Origin: Rosa chinensis
Lineage: Eukaryota; Streptophyta; Magnoliopsida; Rosales; Rosaceae
NCBI RefSeq assembly: GCF_002994745.2
Contig: NC_037090.1
Coordinates: 39,055,001 to 39,119,000, forward strand
DNA: 64,000 bases
Reading direction: 5' to 3'
Shown here: positions 1 to 13,255 of the stretch, one piece after another
How positions within the stretch are numbered: the first letter of the stretch is position 1
Layout: each line of letters begins with the position of its first letter
The notes under the pieces: model-generated
Told to the model about the DNA's origin: nothing
Seen by the model: only the letters and a program-made list of their open reading frames with translations
Databases searched by the model: none
Program-made: the position numbers and the translations under genes

Positions 1-564
1 TGGCAAGAATTTTGTTTTATTTGATGATTTGGGTAAGAGAAAAATTCATAACCATCCTTCAGTGGACAAGCGGGGTTACTTGAATTGTCACGTAAGATTC
101 CATCGACTCAACAAATGCATAATTGAGTTATAAGAAAAAAAGCAATAGCAATAATGGTTTTCTTTTCTTTTCTTTCTTTTTGAAGACAATTGCAGAACAT
201 ACAGGTAAATGGGAATGATTCAGAACATATATCAGGAAAGTGTTTTAAATACAAGATTGCATGAAGTTTTATAAGACTAACTGTTATGAAGTTAATTCCC
301 GAAAAAATAAAAATAAAAGATTACCAGAGGGGAAAACCAATTTTACTTATGTGCAAATAAAGAATTTACTTTGGCAGAGCTCCCCCAAGTTTAAAACATA
401 TATGACGATTAATTCTAGAACTCAACTTTTATTTTCAGAAAGGATAGAACTTGAACTATGAAATTCACATGATCAAAAAAAGGTCAATAAACAATAAAAT
501 TCATCAATAAAGAACTGGACCGAAGAGCCCTACCAATATGCTAAAGCTGATAACTGTCGCATAC
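1..564. other. 3' flank of the TcdA-like gene, no exon recognised
   Basis: AT-rich sequence downstream of the last exon I can identify in the minus-strand TcdA-like gene. The exon at 565-622 ends at a clean donor, so at least one further coding exon should follow at lower coordinates, but I could not find a convincing acceptor and reading frame here. The 3' end may lie outside the window. Confidence 0.4.
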
Positions 565-3500
565 CTCTTTAAATTTCAAGAGAATTAAGTTGGACACAGA
601 TGCCGGCTTTTCCCGGTCCCACCTGGAAAGAAATGATAGAGAAGTTCAACATCAGTGATTGATTAATCCAATTTTACTATCTAGACAGCGATTATTTAGT
701 CAATGCCATGACTTAATGCTTTATTTTGATGAGTATAATCAATACTAAATCTTAACAAGGTAGCACTGTTGGGATGTTTCCTTATAGTTAGTCAAGCTTT
801 CTCTAAGTTTCTTGTACACTAATTGCCTGAGCTTGGCCCTAACGATTGAAGACAATTAACCAACTCAAATGGATATAGCTAATAATCTATTGGTCAGAAC
901 ACAGTCCTGTTAACTGCGATGTATCCTGCCTGCACGGATGTGGAGTAACGTAACCTTATCCAGCCCATGTTCCTTTCTGTTTACACCCAGCTTTTCATGT
1001 ACTGACCAAATCAGACCCTCCTATACAATTAAAGTTGCAACATAGTAGCTACTCATATCAGTCTGTTCAACAGGTTAAAACAAGATCAATTAAAACACAC
1101 ACACACAGACAGAGCTAGCTAACCGTTTGTGAGGCACATCCAAAGGAAGTCATGTAAATAAGTGGTGAGTACTGCACTTCCCCATGAGCCCTTCATTCAG
1201 TTCATCTCTTTGTTTTTTCTATTCTTTTTCATTATCATTGTTAATGAAATGGAGTTCTCTTATCGTCTCTAGTTTCCTTGAAAAGCTTGTAGACAGATAA
1301 GTAATATTAAAGATTTGTGCTTCAAAGAAAGAAAGTCTAACCAAGTTTATGTTTTCACAAAACGTATTGTTTTATGAGATTTTAACAACAATATATCACA
1401 TGCTGACTGGTCAAGGGTAATACAAAAGCAAATCCATACCTCAAAAGCATTAATTCATTCACCGATCGCCACATGCTACGTCCTACATCTTTAGCAAATG
1501 GCTCTCTAGCACTTCTTCCATGCCACAACTCTTTTGCAACATACATCACTTCTTCAACATCTACCTATAAAAATGACAATACATAATATAGGACTTCAGG
1601 AGTTGAGAAGAAGAAGAAGAAGAAAAAAAAAACTGAACAATCAGACAACATGTAATTGTGGTTGACAAGCAAAACAGTTTTCTTGGTAATTTACAAATGC
1701 AGGGTTTCACTTCAAGAACAACCCTCACTGTATCACAGCTGTTTCTTAGGAATTATTCAATTATTGAGCGTAATATTCTTTAAGTCTCCTATCATGCTAT
1801 TAAATCTGTATGTAGCTTGCAAATAGTAATTTATTGCCAAATTATTTGGAGAAGCTTTAGCTCGATCAGGTCCAGAACCCAAGTACCCATAAAGTTTTTT
1901 TTTTTTTTTATTTTAATTTTAAAAAAACTGAAAACAACCTTTTAAAGCACACACGAAGCAGTTTATAACAAAAATTTTACCATCCCGTCAAAATACAGTA
2001 GAAACATAACATGACTTAAAGAGCCATAGCCTCTCCCAAAGAACCAAAAAGACAAGTAATCTGAATAAGTCTTCGAAGAAGACCTTTACATACCTGGACA
2101 TGCAAGGCAGTGCCATACAATGACTCCTCATGCTCAATAAGACGTTGGTGAAGCATCCGGTAATGGTCAACGTCCAAGTTTATCACAGGTTCCAATTGAA
2201 CTTGCAATTCTGCAAGTTGTGTCAACACATAGGAGGCCATCACTTGGCCAAATATTGCAGGAATGGTACCAAGGACAGGTATTATGCGAACCCTAAACCC
2301 TGGTACTATCTGACATCATGGTAAGACAAGTGTGTCAAACCAAAAAAACTTAACAGGAAAAGAAAAGGGTGAGTAAAAATTAACTACTATGAAGCTCCAT
2401 TTACTTATGTACTTCAGGTGCAGAAATTTTCTTAATGTCTAAACTTTTCTTAATATTAAAGATTTAAAGTGCACTGCTCATAGGTTTTTTAAAATGCACG
2501 AAAATCTGTATACTTATTAAATTTTCTTTTTTAAAGAAACTAATAATTATAAACTTCAGGAGAAAAGTATAAAGAGTGTATAAGGAGTCCACTGCCAAGC
2601 AAGAAAACAACAGCACTAAAACACTCATCTAACTTTAAACAAAGAATACCCATACCTGGTAATCTGAAGGATTTTCTTCTTCTCCACTTTGTCCTTTAAA
2701 TGGAAGAAGCTTTGCCTTAGGTTTCTCCAATGAAAATACAACAGGAATGCCACCTTCAATGCCATACTCTCTCTTCAAACGGTGTCTCACCTAGGAATTA
2801 ACAATTCAATAAGGAGATATAGAATAAACACAAAATAATCTAAACTACAATGTGAACAAAAAGGAGATTTTAGACAAATTATCTGCACAATCAAGCTTTG
2901 TTGATGCAAGTGAACAGCAATAAGAAATCTTCAAATACTTTCATATACCCTATTAGATGAGGATCAGGCTATAATCCCTCTATGCAAATATATAAAATAT
3001 ACATGCAGACATGCAAGGTAATGTCTTGTGAGGAAAGCTGGCAATGAAGACTATTAGGTGGAAGAGGAGCTATAATTGAATATGTGGTTCTGTAATGACT
3101 GGGAAGATCTATGGTATTTATAGCAAGGCCTAGAAATCCAAAAGTGACTTCAGCTATCACTTCTGGATAAATAGTAGGTTGTTACACTCTGATTGACAAC
3201 TGGTTGTTACACTCTGATTGACAACCTCCTGTAACATGTTGGACTGTCTAGCAAGAGAATATTAATTTTTCTACATAAAATACAATACACATACATAATA
3301 ACACAAAATATAGGCAAATGTTCTCCAGCAGATAACTAGTCTCAATGTTTGATGAGGTGGCTTCTTTTATTACATGTAAGGTACAAGTTGACAATCTGGC
3401 AACACAGCAGACTAGAATGGTTGACTAAAGAACATTATCTTATGAACATGGGTATTTTCTACAGGAAATGTGCATTTCTATTAGATAAAGTAACAGATGA

Positions 3501-6500
3501 TTTACAAGTTGAAAGGGTTTATCAGAAATATTAGAGGAAAATATATAATATAAATGCATTTCATCTCAGGCCAACTCACCATTCCTTGACTATTCAAGGC
3601 TCTTGAAAAATACAGATAAATAGTAAGAACTTTATACTGCATGAAAATGATAAATTTAAAAGAAAAAAGAAAGTAATATCCATATATAAGGAAAAACCCA
3701 TGATATAGCATAATACAGCAAGAGCAAACTGTCAAAGGAAAAGACCAAGATAATTACAGCTCGAGATAATGGGTCATTTGTCGATTGTCTTAAATCAGCA
3801 ATGCGTATTCTTGTCGGGTCAGCTCTAGCACCAGCTCCTGTGGCTGATAGGACCTTTAAACCCCTACGTACACATGCCGCAAGAAGTGCCACCTGTACAA
3901 TGTAACAAACAAATCCAAAATTTGAAAAATTTCAGTTCACAATAGTATGTATGAATAAACAAAAAACAGTACTTCTGGATCCCCTAAAACCGTGTCCGTT
4001 GTAAACCAAATATAGCACAGATTGCATTAGTTTTAGATGCAGCTCTCATATCCTAAAAAACAAACAGTCCCTCTCTCATAGAGACAGGTACAAGATGAAA
4101 AAAGAACAAATATTAAGGCCACAGAAAGCTATACATCAATTATCTGTCACCAGTTGGTTACATTAAGCAAATCTCTTTATTAATAATTTTGCACTTGCAG
4201 GTTTGTTGTTTGTATGTCAAGTCAAGCATGCATATCTAAATCTTACACATTTGTTTCGACTGTGACTAAGAATTTGTTTGTAATGTATAGCTAATTTCTG
4301 CATGTCACAGGTTACAAGAGATATAAGATAACTTCATGTATGAGCATGGCTGGAAAGTTGGGACTTGGGACCAAGGTATAGCACAGTTAGCAGTCACAAT
4401 TTTAAATGAGGGCCGAAGTTCAAAGTGTTTCCAAAATATCACAATTGATGAATGAAGTAAACATGTTGTGGCATTAGACATTATGAGTCCTTATTGAAGT
4501 AATAAACTTATGTTAGACGCAATACCAATAGGCATGTGTGGATCGGCCCATAAATTATAATACTGTAAGCGACGCTTACATTACTGAATGTAAGATAAAC
4601 TCGCAGTTCAGAACTTCCCCTAATGTGTGGCATAGTTGAGCCCAAAAAGATAGGCAACTCATATAGCGTGACGTGGAGCATTAATGACCAACACTCAACC
4701 TAAAACATGGAGCTACTATAAAACCATGAAGTTATAGCCCCCAACCCAAAACAAATTGGCAATGGTGGAGAGGCCAAGTACATTAAATATTGTAAAGCAG
4801 GGGGTTAGTTCCCAATATCAGACTTACTTTCAAGAAGTTACAAATAGAACATCAAACATATGAACTTAAGCAATAGGCATGGGTTCAGAGGCCAGAGATT
4901 GTATATCGTAAGCAAGGCTCCCACTACAAATGTAAGATATACTCGCAGAACCTCCTTTAATGTGTGGCATGAGTTGAGCCCAAACACATCTATAACTTAT
5001 ATAGGGTGACATGGGGAATAGACTAACACTGGAACTAAGACATGAACCTAATACGATAACATCAAGAAAGTTAGAGCACCCACTTCAAAACAATTTGGCA
5101 CGGGTGAAGAGGCCCAAGACATTAAATCTTGTGACACAAGGCATTAATTCCCAATTTAGGATATACTACCAACAAATTGCATACAGAATATCAAACTAAC
5201 CAATGGGCCTTCCAAATTGATCAATTGAACAGATGAAATTGTATAAAAAAAAATGAAAGACCAAACAGAAGATATGAGATATCTATCTGTTTTAGTGGAA
5301 CTGGAATAAAAAACTGGCTAATCTCAAATGTTTCAGAAAGCGCACTTTTGGGCAGAGAGGTACCTTTGTATCAATGTTGTCAATGCAGTCCAAAACAAAA
5401 TCAGGATGACCCGAAAGAATCTCTTCCTCAGACGATGCATTGTATAACAGGACCTTTGCTTCTATGTGACACTCTGGGAAGATAGACAAGAAATGATCTT
5501 TTAGACACTGGGCTTTTGGGATACCAACGTCAGCTCTTGTTGCAACAGCATGTCGATTAAGTGATGAAACTGATACCTAAACATGGAATCAATACATGAC
5601 TGGAGATGTCAGTTGGACGTTGACTAAAAGTTACAAGATTTGAAGAGATGGAGAATAATAAAGGATACTGTACTGAAACCATGGATACCAACAACTCTAA
5701 AATATTTGTCTATGTTGTCTAAATCCCACTTACAAACATTAGTGGGCCTCACACAGTAAGGGAAATTCTACAATATATTAACGTATGACATGCATACAAT
5801 TGCCTTAAAGTGGTAAAATGAGTCCTCAAATTAGTAATATTAGTCCTCAAAGTGGTAACATGAGTCCTTAATGTGGTAAATTTTCTTAGTTATCACATGA
5901 GTCCTCAAGTTGTAAAATGAGTCCTTAAAGTGGTAAAATGAGTCCTCAAAGTGGTAAAAATAGTTGATGTATGAGAAATATTAACATACCATAGCCTTAC
6001 CCCACACAGTAATATTAAAAATAAAAATAAAAAAAGAAACAAAAATACTGCTTATGCTCCAAGTTGGATCATCCCAGGGATAGTGTATAATATCATTGAT
6101 AACATCACAATTGGGTTGTCAACAACTACATAACAAGTTTCAACAGTGAAATCAATACAACAACGTTTCATAATAAGATGGGTGCGAACGTACTGCAAAT
6201 TACTGACTTGAAAGTAAACAAATTATATTCCTGAATAGATCATCAAAAAATGCAGAAACAGTTGTTTATAACCCATTTATTTTGTTCATATACATGTCAA
6301 ATTAGCAGCTTAGGTGTTAATGTTATCGTCTAACACATATCATTAGTTGGGAGTATAACAAGTTCATGGCTTTGCTCAGTAATGCATTTCCTGTAAAGAG
6401 AAACCTCAAAACTAAGAAAGTAGTTAAGACACAAATCCTTTGTATGGAATTGACATGCAACATGAATCTATATCTCGACCATGCCAGTACAATCAATTCC

Positions 6501-9500
6501 CTTGATGATAAGATTTATAAGGAACCAACAAAGGAGCAAAATATCATTCAAGCCTTGCGCTAAGTAGGGAAAGGGAGAACCCAAATAGTTTCAGAATTAT
6601 ATGGTTTGTACAAGTTAGGAATCCTATTACCATATACTAAGGAACTTGACAATGAATATTTTTTCTTATTAAAAGGATAAACAGAAGTCATAAACAGATA
6701 CCTGATCAAAGTCCACTAGGAGAAGCCTGCCAACCCCTGACCGCAAAAGCATTGATGCAGCATGACTTCCAACTCCTCCAAGACCAATGACCACAACATA
6801 GGAAGCAGTCACTTTTTGTTGAGGTTCAAGTCCAAAGAATTGAATGTTTCTAAAGAAACCAGAAAGATAAAACATATGAATACGTCAACCAAATACCAAA
6901 GAAAAAAAAGTTTCTTACATTCCACCCTCAAACCCAGTCCATAAACCTACGTTACAGCATAAACCCCTACGATGAAGCTTCAGCAAAAGCTAGAGGTTCT
7001 AGTAGCTACTTCTAGTTCATTAAGATTAGACACTAACCAGAAAGATAAAACATATGAATACGTCAACCAAATACCAAAGAAAAAGAAAGTTTGTAACATT
7101 CCACCCTCAAACCCAGTCCATAAACCTATTTTACAGCATAAACCCCTACGATGAAGCTTCAGCAAAAGCTAGAGGTTCTAGTAGCTACTTCTAGTTCATT
7201 AAGAATGGATAGTATTTATAATGTCATGATGAATTTAGTCCATTTTAATTAGACAAAAAGTGTATATAGATAATCTTTTCATCTCAACCTTGAAAATCAA
7301 AGTAGGTTTTACTACTATTGACGCTAGACCCCAGAAAAAAAAAACTAAAAAGATGTGTCTCACACTCACTGTTATTTTGGCATACAAATCATATTTTCTG
7401 CTGAGATTTGTGTATCATATATTACTTTAATGAGAAAATAACAAACAATTGGCAAGTCCTTTCACAAATTTATAATTGACCACGTAACTCTCCTGCAAGA
7501 TTTATCTGGAATGATAACGTTCCACCAAAGGTCAAGGATTTAGGCTCGGTTGTGTGGATGAAATGGTGAGTACTTGGGAAATGCTTCAGCAAAGAATGCC
7601 AAACTGTTGCTTTTCTCCTCACTGTGTCTTGTGTAAAGTGAATTGAGAGAATGTGAATCACATTTATCTGGAATAGTAAGGTTCTATCAAAGGTCAGGAA
7701 CTCAGGACTGATTGGTAGCACATGGAGGATGGAGGGGTTGAACCATATCATCATTGTTAACGTGGGCACTACTTGAAGTTAGAACTAGTACTCCTTACCA
7801 AAGAAACAAAAAAGGGATTGGCCCTCAACTTCCTTACATAAAACTTACAGGAGAAAACCCCTGAAAACTCCAACTTCCAACACGTATCTGGTGTAGATCA
7901 AAACAAGATTGCACGTTTAAACAATGCAAGTGATGAAGAAAGCTCCCCACTTAAAGGATAAGAAGTTTTTGTGTACATAGCAATGAAACATTTGAATGGT
8001 TGAACATCTACACAAACTGGAAATGAACTGTGAAAATGTATATCTTAACCCAAATCTCCTCCCAGAACCTGACCTTTTCATTATTTCCCAGAACAAAATG
8101 ACAACAGAAGATAACAGATAATTAACTTTAGAAGTATCTTTCCAAAGACCGCAACTGGATCCCTACCCACTCTCTGGGAATCCCCATTTCATGTCAGCAA
8201 TAGTTGCTTCTAAGGTAAACATTAGACTCCTCACCAAATAATCTCTCTGCACAACCTCTCGAGTACTGCCTCATCCACTTCAATGAAAAAAGAAACAATT
8301 TCATAGACCTACAAAATACTTTAAAAAATTCTCGTTGCATGGAAATGCCATGCAGAATCTTCTGCATATTTAGTAGTACGTTATCTCGTAGAAGGAAAAT
8401 TCACATTAAGTTCAGACTAAAAAAATATATATATATTCACATTAAGAAGAAAATCTGTAATATTGTTCAGAGTTCACTATTCCATCTTTCTAGTTTTGTG
8501 CCCCTATAATAAGCTTATTGGACAGGATACCTAGAAGGCCCAACTCTAGGTCTTTCTTCAGTATTTTATCAGCTTTTTCCTGTTTCTGGAGTGTAAATAA
8601 GGATCTATGGTTTATTTAAGGATTTCTGATTGCATTTATTGTAGTTTCCTTTTGATGTTCAAAGAATAATGCTATGGACACCATCAAAAGTCCCTCAGCT
8701 TTTGACAATTACATTGAACAATATATTGATAAAAGCGCTGTAGACTCTACTGGGTTAAAATAAATCTCCGGTCAGGTGTAGATCATAACAATAGAACAAG
8801 GAATTTGATATAACAATTTGATATCTTTGAAGCCAAAAGACAGGTGAAAGGTATTTACTGAGTCTGAGATTATGAAAAGTCAAATTTTTACCATGTAGTA
8901 CAACTATGGAAGGAGAATGTGTAAAAGTGTAAAACAAATGCTTTGCAGGCACAAACTCAGGACAAACAAACTAATAATGCATGTACATATATTCCCTGCT
9001 CTACACTAAGTAGTTCTGCCTCAACAGAAATAACCAACTTATGTCATTAATGGTTATATACCTTGTTAGTTGTTCACAGACTATCTCATCATTTAGAAGG
9101 TCTACACCAGCTAACTTGCTATTTCCGCTCCCAGTAACTGCACTGCAATTTGTAGGTGTCTCAGATGCCAACCCTTTACCATTAATATCTATAACAAAAC
9201 AAAATAAAAAACAAACATCAATACAAAAATCTTAAGGGGAGATGGGGATGATCACAAATACAATCCAATTGTCCGTGATTGTGGCAACTCAGCTGCAATT
9301 TTAATAGACTAAAATATATCTAGCTCTGAATGTATATGCTTAGACTGGCTTCTGAGGAAGGGGACTACGGTTCATACTCAAAGAGGCAACTTGCAGATCT
9401 AATTTTGTTTTAAGTGAGGTCCATATAGCAAGGTTAAGCTCCTCAATCTCTGTTTTTGAGCTGTAGTTTGTTAACTATAACGGATTCCTATCCACTACTT

Positions 9501-10163
9501 CATGCTTTTGTCTCTTAGTTAATTAAGTTTGCTATTAACTCAAGCTTTATATTTTAAGTGAGGTTAACCTCAGTTGAGAAGGCCTATAAAGACAGTTTTA
9601 TTCGTATTCAAAAGATCTCCCCTGCTTCAGATATGCAGCTACTTAAAGTAATGGTTCACTAAGTTCATGTTTTGACTATACAGATGTTCCTGCATCACAA
9701 GGTCTTGTATACTATTAATCATGGCAGCATGTTAAAACATGGTGCAAGTTGAGGTACATGTTGAAAAGCATCCAAGCATTACGAAACGAGAGTTAGATTG
9801 AAGTGGCACATTTTCAGGCAAAGTGTAATTGTATAGTCACTACGAAACGATCGATAAGCAAACCTTACCATTCATTTGGAGTGCCTTTTTATCACAGTGG
9901 TTTGCAATCCTTCTGCAGAAGGAAGAACACAACAACATTTACCAGAGAAACCAACAATTCACTAGAGAAGAGAAGAAGCATAGTTTTAAGTTTCATTCTA
10001 TGAATACAAAAATTGAGCCTAAACCCTAAACCCTAAAAAAAAAAATAAGGGAGAAAAGTAAAGTGACTGGCCTTGGTAGAAGCTTGAGCAGAAGAAAGGT
10101 GGAGACGGAGCCCAGCAGAGCTCCGACGCCGAGAAATGTGAAGCATCTTGCTCTCTCCTCCAT
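565..10163 (-). CDS. TcdA/ThiF-like tRNA threonylcarbamoyladenosine dehydratase (3' end not seen)
   Basis: Multi-exon gene read as 10163-~10068 (exon 1, donor unresolved), 9188-9062, 6849-6702, 5576-5364, 3892-3758, 2790-2656, 2309-2094, 1564-1440 and 622-565. Exons 2 to 9 join in phase with GT/AG borders. The family is the E1-like ThiF superfamily; E. coli TcdA and yeast Tcd1/2 cyclise t6A37 to ct6A in ANN-decoding tRNAs using ATP. Visible motifs: a nucleotide-binding loop [13 protein letters not shown] and LLVDFDQ in exon 3, SSLNRHA in exon 4, a DCIDNIDTK segment, [18 protein letters not shown] in exon 5, and [20 protein letters not shown] in exon 7. Exon 1 encodes a short N-terminal membrane-type segment ([16 protein letters not shown]), as in yeast Tcd proteins on the mitochondrial outer membrane. 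The start at 10163 was chosen because it precedes this segment. The terminal exon is missing. Family call is firm; substrate specificity is inferred from the family. Confidence 0.88.
4530..5165. repeat. old direct duplication inside an intron
   Basis: Two diverged copies of a roughly 290-bp block, about 4530-4825 and 4870-5165, share phrases such as TAATGTGTGGCAT, GTTGAGCCCAAA and a conserved TTAGTTCCCAAT-type end. They lie between exons 4 and 5 of the TcdA-like gene. They are clearly older than the 178-bp duplication in the neighbouring intron. Origin unknown. Confidence 0.6.
5808..5962. repeat. AGTCCTCAAAGTGGTAAAATG minisatellite-like array
   Basis: About seven imperfect units of a roughly 20-bp motif containing GAGTCCTCAAAGTGGTAAAA, within the intron between the ThiF-motif exon and the next exon. 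Units vary in length and sequence, so this is an aged array. Confidence 0.7.
6857..7203. repeat. 178-bp intronic tandem duplication
   Basis: Two nearly identical copies, 6857-7034 and 7035-7203, in the intron upstream of the ThiF-motif exon of the TcdA-like gene. The duplicated block starts within eight bases of the 3' splice site (exon start 6849, minus strand). Only a few mismatches separate the copies, so the duplication is recent. No coding potential. Confidence 0.85.
10015..10036 (+). promoter_or_regulatory. telo-box cluster (AAACCCTA repeats)
   Basis: Two and a half tandem AAACCCTA units lie just inside exon 1 of the minus-strand TcdA-like gene, at the start of intron 1. Telo boxes (AAACCCTAA) near transcription starts are known binding sites for plant TRB/PUR-alpha type factors in genes of the translation machinery, which fits a tRNA-modifying enzyme. 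The regulatory role here is inferred only from motif and position. Confidence 0.45.
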
Positions 10164-10925
10164 CTCCGTTGAGTTTCCAGTAACACGCCGGAGAGGGTTT
10201 CAGGGTTTTACTTTTACACATTGCACTCGGTTCGCTTCACCCGACCCAGCAGAGTTTACCCGACCCCTACTTGGGACTTGGGAGATTCGACCAATTTGCT
10301 AAATATAAAAATATTTTTGTTTTTTGAACTAATTTTTGAGGTTTGGATTCAACATCATGTTAGTCAGTTCATGTGGGTTTCAGTTTAATCAATAATACCC
10401 CTAAATTTTCTAATTTAATCATCCATGTGTCTAAATTGAAGGTTAACCCTGATGGGTACCACTTTACAGGTTAAAATAGTCATTTCAATACCCAAAAAAA
10501 AAAACCTACGACATAAGACTCATCTTCTTCTTCTTTCTTTGGTCCTCCTCTCCCCAAAAATCTCCTCCAAACTTAATATCCCAAATCACAATTTTGATCT
10601 TTCCAAACTTCTATTTCTGCTCCACAATCTAAGAAAAAGCTTCAATCTTTCAGCAATTTGATCAGTTTAATCAACCAGGTCACCTTCAATTTTTTCTGAG
10701 CATGTGAGAAAAAAAACTAAAAAATTCAAAATCTTAAAATGCATGCATGTATCAACTCGTCGCTATGTTATAGCCTTTTCGCTTTACATGGATACCGTGT
10801 ATACAAAATCCAAGTTCAAAAGCAGCATGGTCCTCATTTCTCTTTCAGACCCGCCCCTTTTCAGATAGCTCATCTTGGAAGCAGACACTGTTGTGGCACA
10901 TTTGTTGGCCCAAGATTTAGCATTG
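10164..10925. other. 5' flank of the TcdA-like gene, no gene seen
   Basis: Upstream region of the minus-strand TcdA-like gene, AT-rich with a C/T-rich stretch around 10515-10580. Short ORFs here have no recognisable domain. Confidence 0.4.
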
Positions 10926-10929
10926 CAAG

Positions 10930-11594
10930 CTAATCAAGTTGATACACTGCTTCTTTGCATGAGATTCACCAACACAGTAGAGTCAGATTCCACTTCCAAC
11001 TTCGTAATTCTTAGGCTCAAGTCCAATTGAAGGCCATGGAAAAGGCTCCAAGCCTAAGCTTGAAGAACATCACCAAAACTAATGATAATAATGAAACCAC
11101 CACACCAGCAACCAAATCATCCCTTATATGACCCCTAGCTTCAAAGCACCATTACTTGCTCTTGAACCATCAACATTGAATTTATGAGAGCCAACAACAG
11201 GATTAATCCAAGAAAGCATTTCAACAAACTTGTTATGCACCCTCTTAGGCTTAGCAGTAGTTCATTCCTCAGCATAGTTAAACACAATTCTAGGCTTAGC
11301 TAGCCCTAACCCTAGTAACTGCATGCACTTTGCACTTGACGAGTGTAACCCCGTTGGATTCAAACTCGGACTCATCCAAGGAAAAAGACTGAGACTTGCT
11401 GCAGATTCCAGCTTTTTTACTTGGGACTTCTTCTCAGGAGGGGATTGGTTAGGTAGTTCGGAAGCTTCGAACTCCTCAAATTCGGAGTCCTTAATCAACT
11501 CATGATTAGGGACGTAGCTACAGCCAAGGCTACTTGGGCTATAGCCCAAGGGAGATTTGAGCTAAAAAATTGCCTAGTATAGGTATCAACCTAA

Positions 11595-11634
<40 letters not shown>

Positions 11635-12520
11635 AAGTCTATCAGTGATCAGTCCCGCAGTTCCGCCGCTGCAACAGTCCAGTTGTTGGGTTGTTCACTG
11701 CCATTGCCAGCAACTAGAATCTCAGCTTGTTTCAATTCTAATACTCTAGCCGAATCCACAACTAGAATCTCAAGTACAATCAACTTCAGAAGTTCAGATT
11801 ATGTAGATGTTCTTGTTTTCTTTTTCTTGTGTATATCAAATCACAAGTGCTCTGTTTAGTTTTCATAACTCATAAGGAATCAAGGATAAGATCATGATCT
11901 CTTTACATTAGTCAAGGAAGAAACCACTGAGTTGTGCCATCAAGATCTTCTTAATTTGATTGTTTTCTGTTTTCGTTTCGAGTTATAGGTTCATATTTTG
12001 TTTCGAGTTTGTGGGTTTATCATTTGGTCAACCTTCGTATGATCTTCTCGTTTCGCTCTTCGATCCTCTTTTCGGCTTCCCATTTAATTTAAGGTTTGTG
12101 GGTTTGCCCTGTACCTTAGGCTTAGAGGAATCAAATACATTAATTGAACTATTGAATATCTTCATCAATTCCTCCCGTTTCTACGACCTCATTCCTCTAA
12201 GCCTGATTAGCCCTTGAAAGCTGTATTGGCTTTACATGAAAATAAGAAAAGGAACTACTTCAATCTGTTGATGATTTTTGTTGTTGACTCTTGCCCACAA
12301 TGTTATCAATCTGTTTTAATAGTTCTAAAACATGCTGAAAACTATTGTTAATGAGGTCGTAAGGTTGGCTAATCAAATACCTTGCTTTTGTTGTGCAGAT
12401 AGTGGTAGTGTTGGAAACTGGCAAGTTTTTATATAGCTTAAACTAGCCCAACCCATTTTTGATTCCTGGCTACATCCCTGCTCATGATCATCATTTACCT
12501 TTAAGCATAATGATCTCATC
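10930..12520 (-). pseudogene. RNase H-like (RVT_3 type) ORF remnant split by a hAT element
   Basis: On the minus strand, 12520-12489 followed by 11498-11262 reads as one open frame once the inserted hAT element and one TSD copy are ignored. The frame is acidic and then reads SLSLFPWMSPSLNPTG. After a stop at about 11262, a second frame reads SWINPVVG and KFNVDGSRASNG, then DVLQAEAWSLFHGLQL and KLEVESDSTVLVNLM. The NVDGS, AEAWSLFHGL and ESDS motifs are the D, E and D catalytic neighbourhoods of plant RNase H-like domains in LINE elements and their domesticated relatives. Stops and frameshifts make it a pseudogene. The N-terminal part is not recognised. Confidence 0.6.
11507..12480. mobile_element. 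non-autonomous hAT-type element, 974 bp
   Basis: Flanked by a perfect 8-bp TSD CTCATGAT (11499-11506 and 12481-12488). Termini are inverted and related: TAGGGACGTAGCTAC on the left and the complement of GGCTACATCCCTG on the right. An 8-bp TSD is diagnostic of the hAT superfamily. Contains a 40-base poly(A) tract at about 11591-11631 and no transposase ORF. It interrupts the RNase H-like ORF. Confidence 0.85.
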
Positions 12521-12594
12521 TTATAAATTACAGAAAATCAATCACTTACTTAAGCCACCATCACATAGTTATTGTTGTGCATTGTTATTTATTT

Positions 12595-12617
12595 ATCTAT
12601 TTATTTATTTATTTATT
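12595..12617. repeat. TATT/ATTT microsatellite
   Basis: Simple tract of repeated TTAT/ATTT units. No gene in the surrounding 12521-12805. Confidence 0.8.
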
Positions 12618-12805
12618 TTTGTGTTCTCCGGATGACCAATGTGTGTGAATAAGAATAGTGGTCAACCTCAATATGGTCAACTGTACTTTGATATCTTACA
12701 TGTAAGACTCCAAATCCTAACATCTGGTTATCATTTCTCTCACACTATTATTAAGCTACCCCAACCTACCATTGCATGATTCAACACCATTGCATGAACT
12801 CTAAA

Positions 12806-13255
12806 CACTACACCAATTTCAGAATCAGACAACACATATCAGACTACAACAAACATTTTAACTGTAGTCTGAAATAATCAGACGACAGCAAGAAATATTC
12901 TGTCGTCTAAGTTTTCGAATCCAACAACAGTTTTTTCTTGGCTCTTGTGCAATAGCATTTCAGACAATGGTTGAATTTTTTGATGTTGACTGGATGAATT
13001 AATTCAGACAACAGTTATTATGTGATGTTGTCCAAGGTTCATTTATACAATGGTTGATTTTTGCTGTTGTCTGATTATTTTCAATCACACAAATGTTATT
13101 AGGTGTCTATTGTCCGATATCTTTTAAGTCAATGCCTGCTGAAAGATGTTGTCTGATTGTTTTGATTCACACAACAGTTTTTAGTTTTCTGTTGTGCCAC
13201 TCTCTTTCAGACAATGCACTTGAGTTTATGTTGTGTGAGTTTTAGGGTTCAATAT
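12806..13255. mobile_element. CACTA terminal/subterminal fragment
   Basis: Begins with CACTACACCAATTTC and continues with about a dozen dispersed, inverted and direct copies of CAGACAACAG-like motifs, the arrangement expected of a CACTA subterminal region. I see no opposite terminus, so this is either a truncated element or one whose other end has diverged. Confidence 0.5.
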
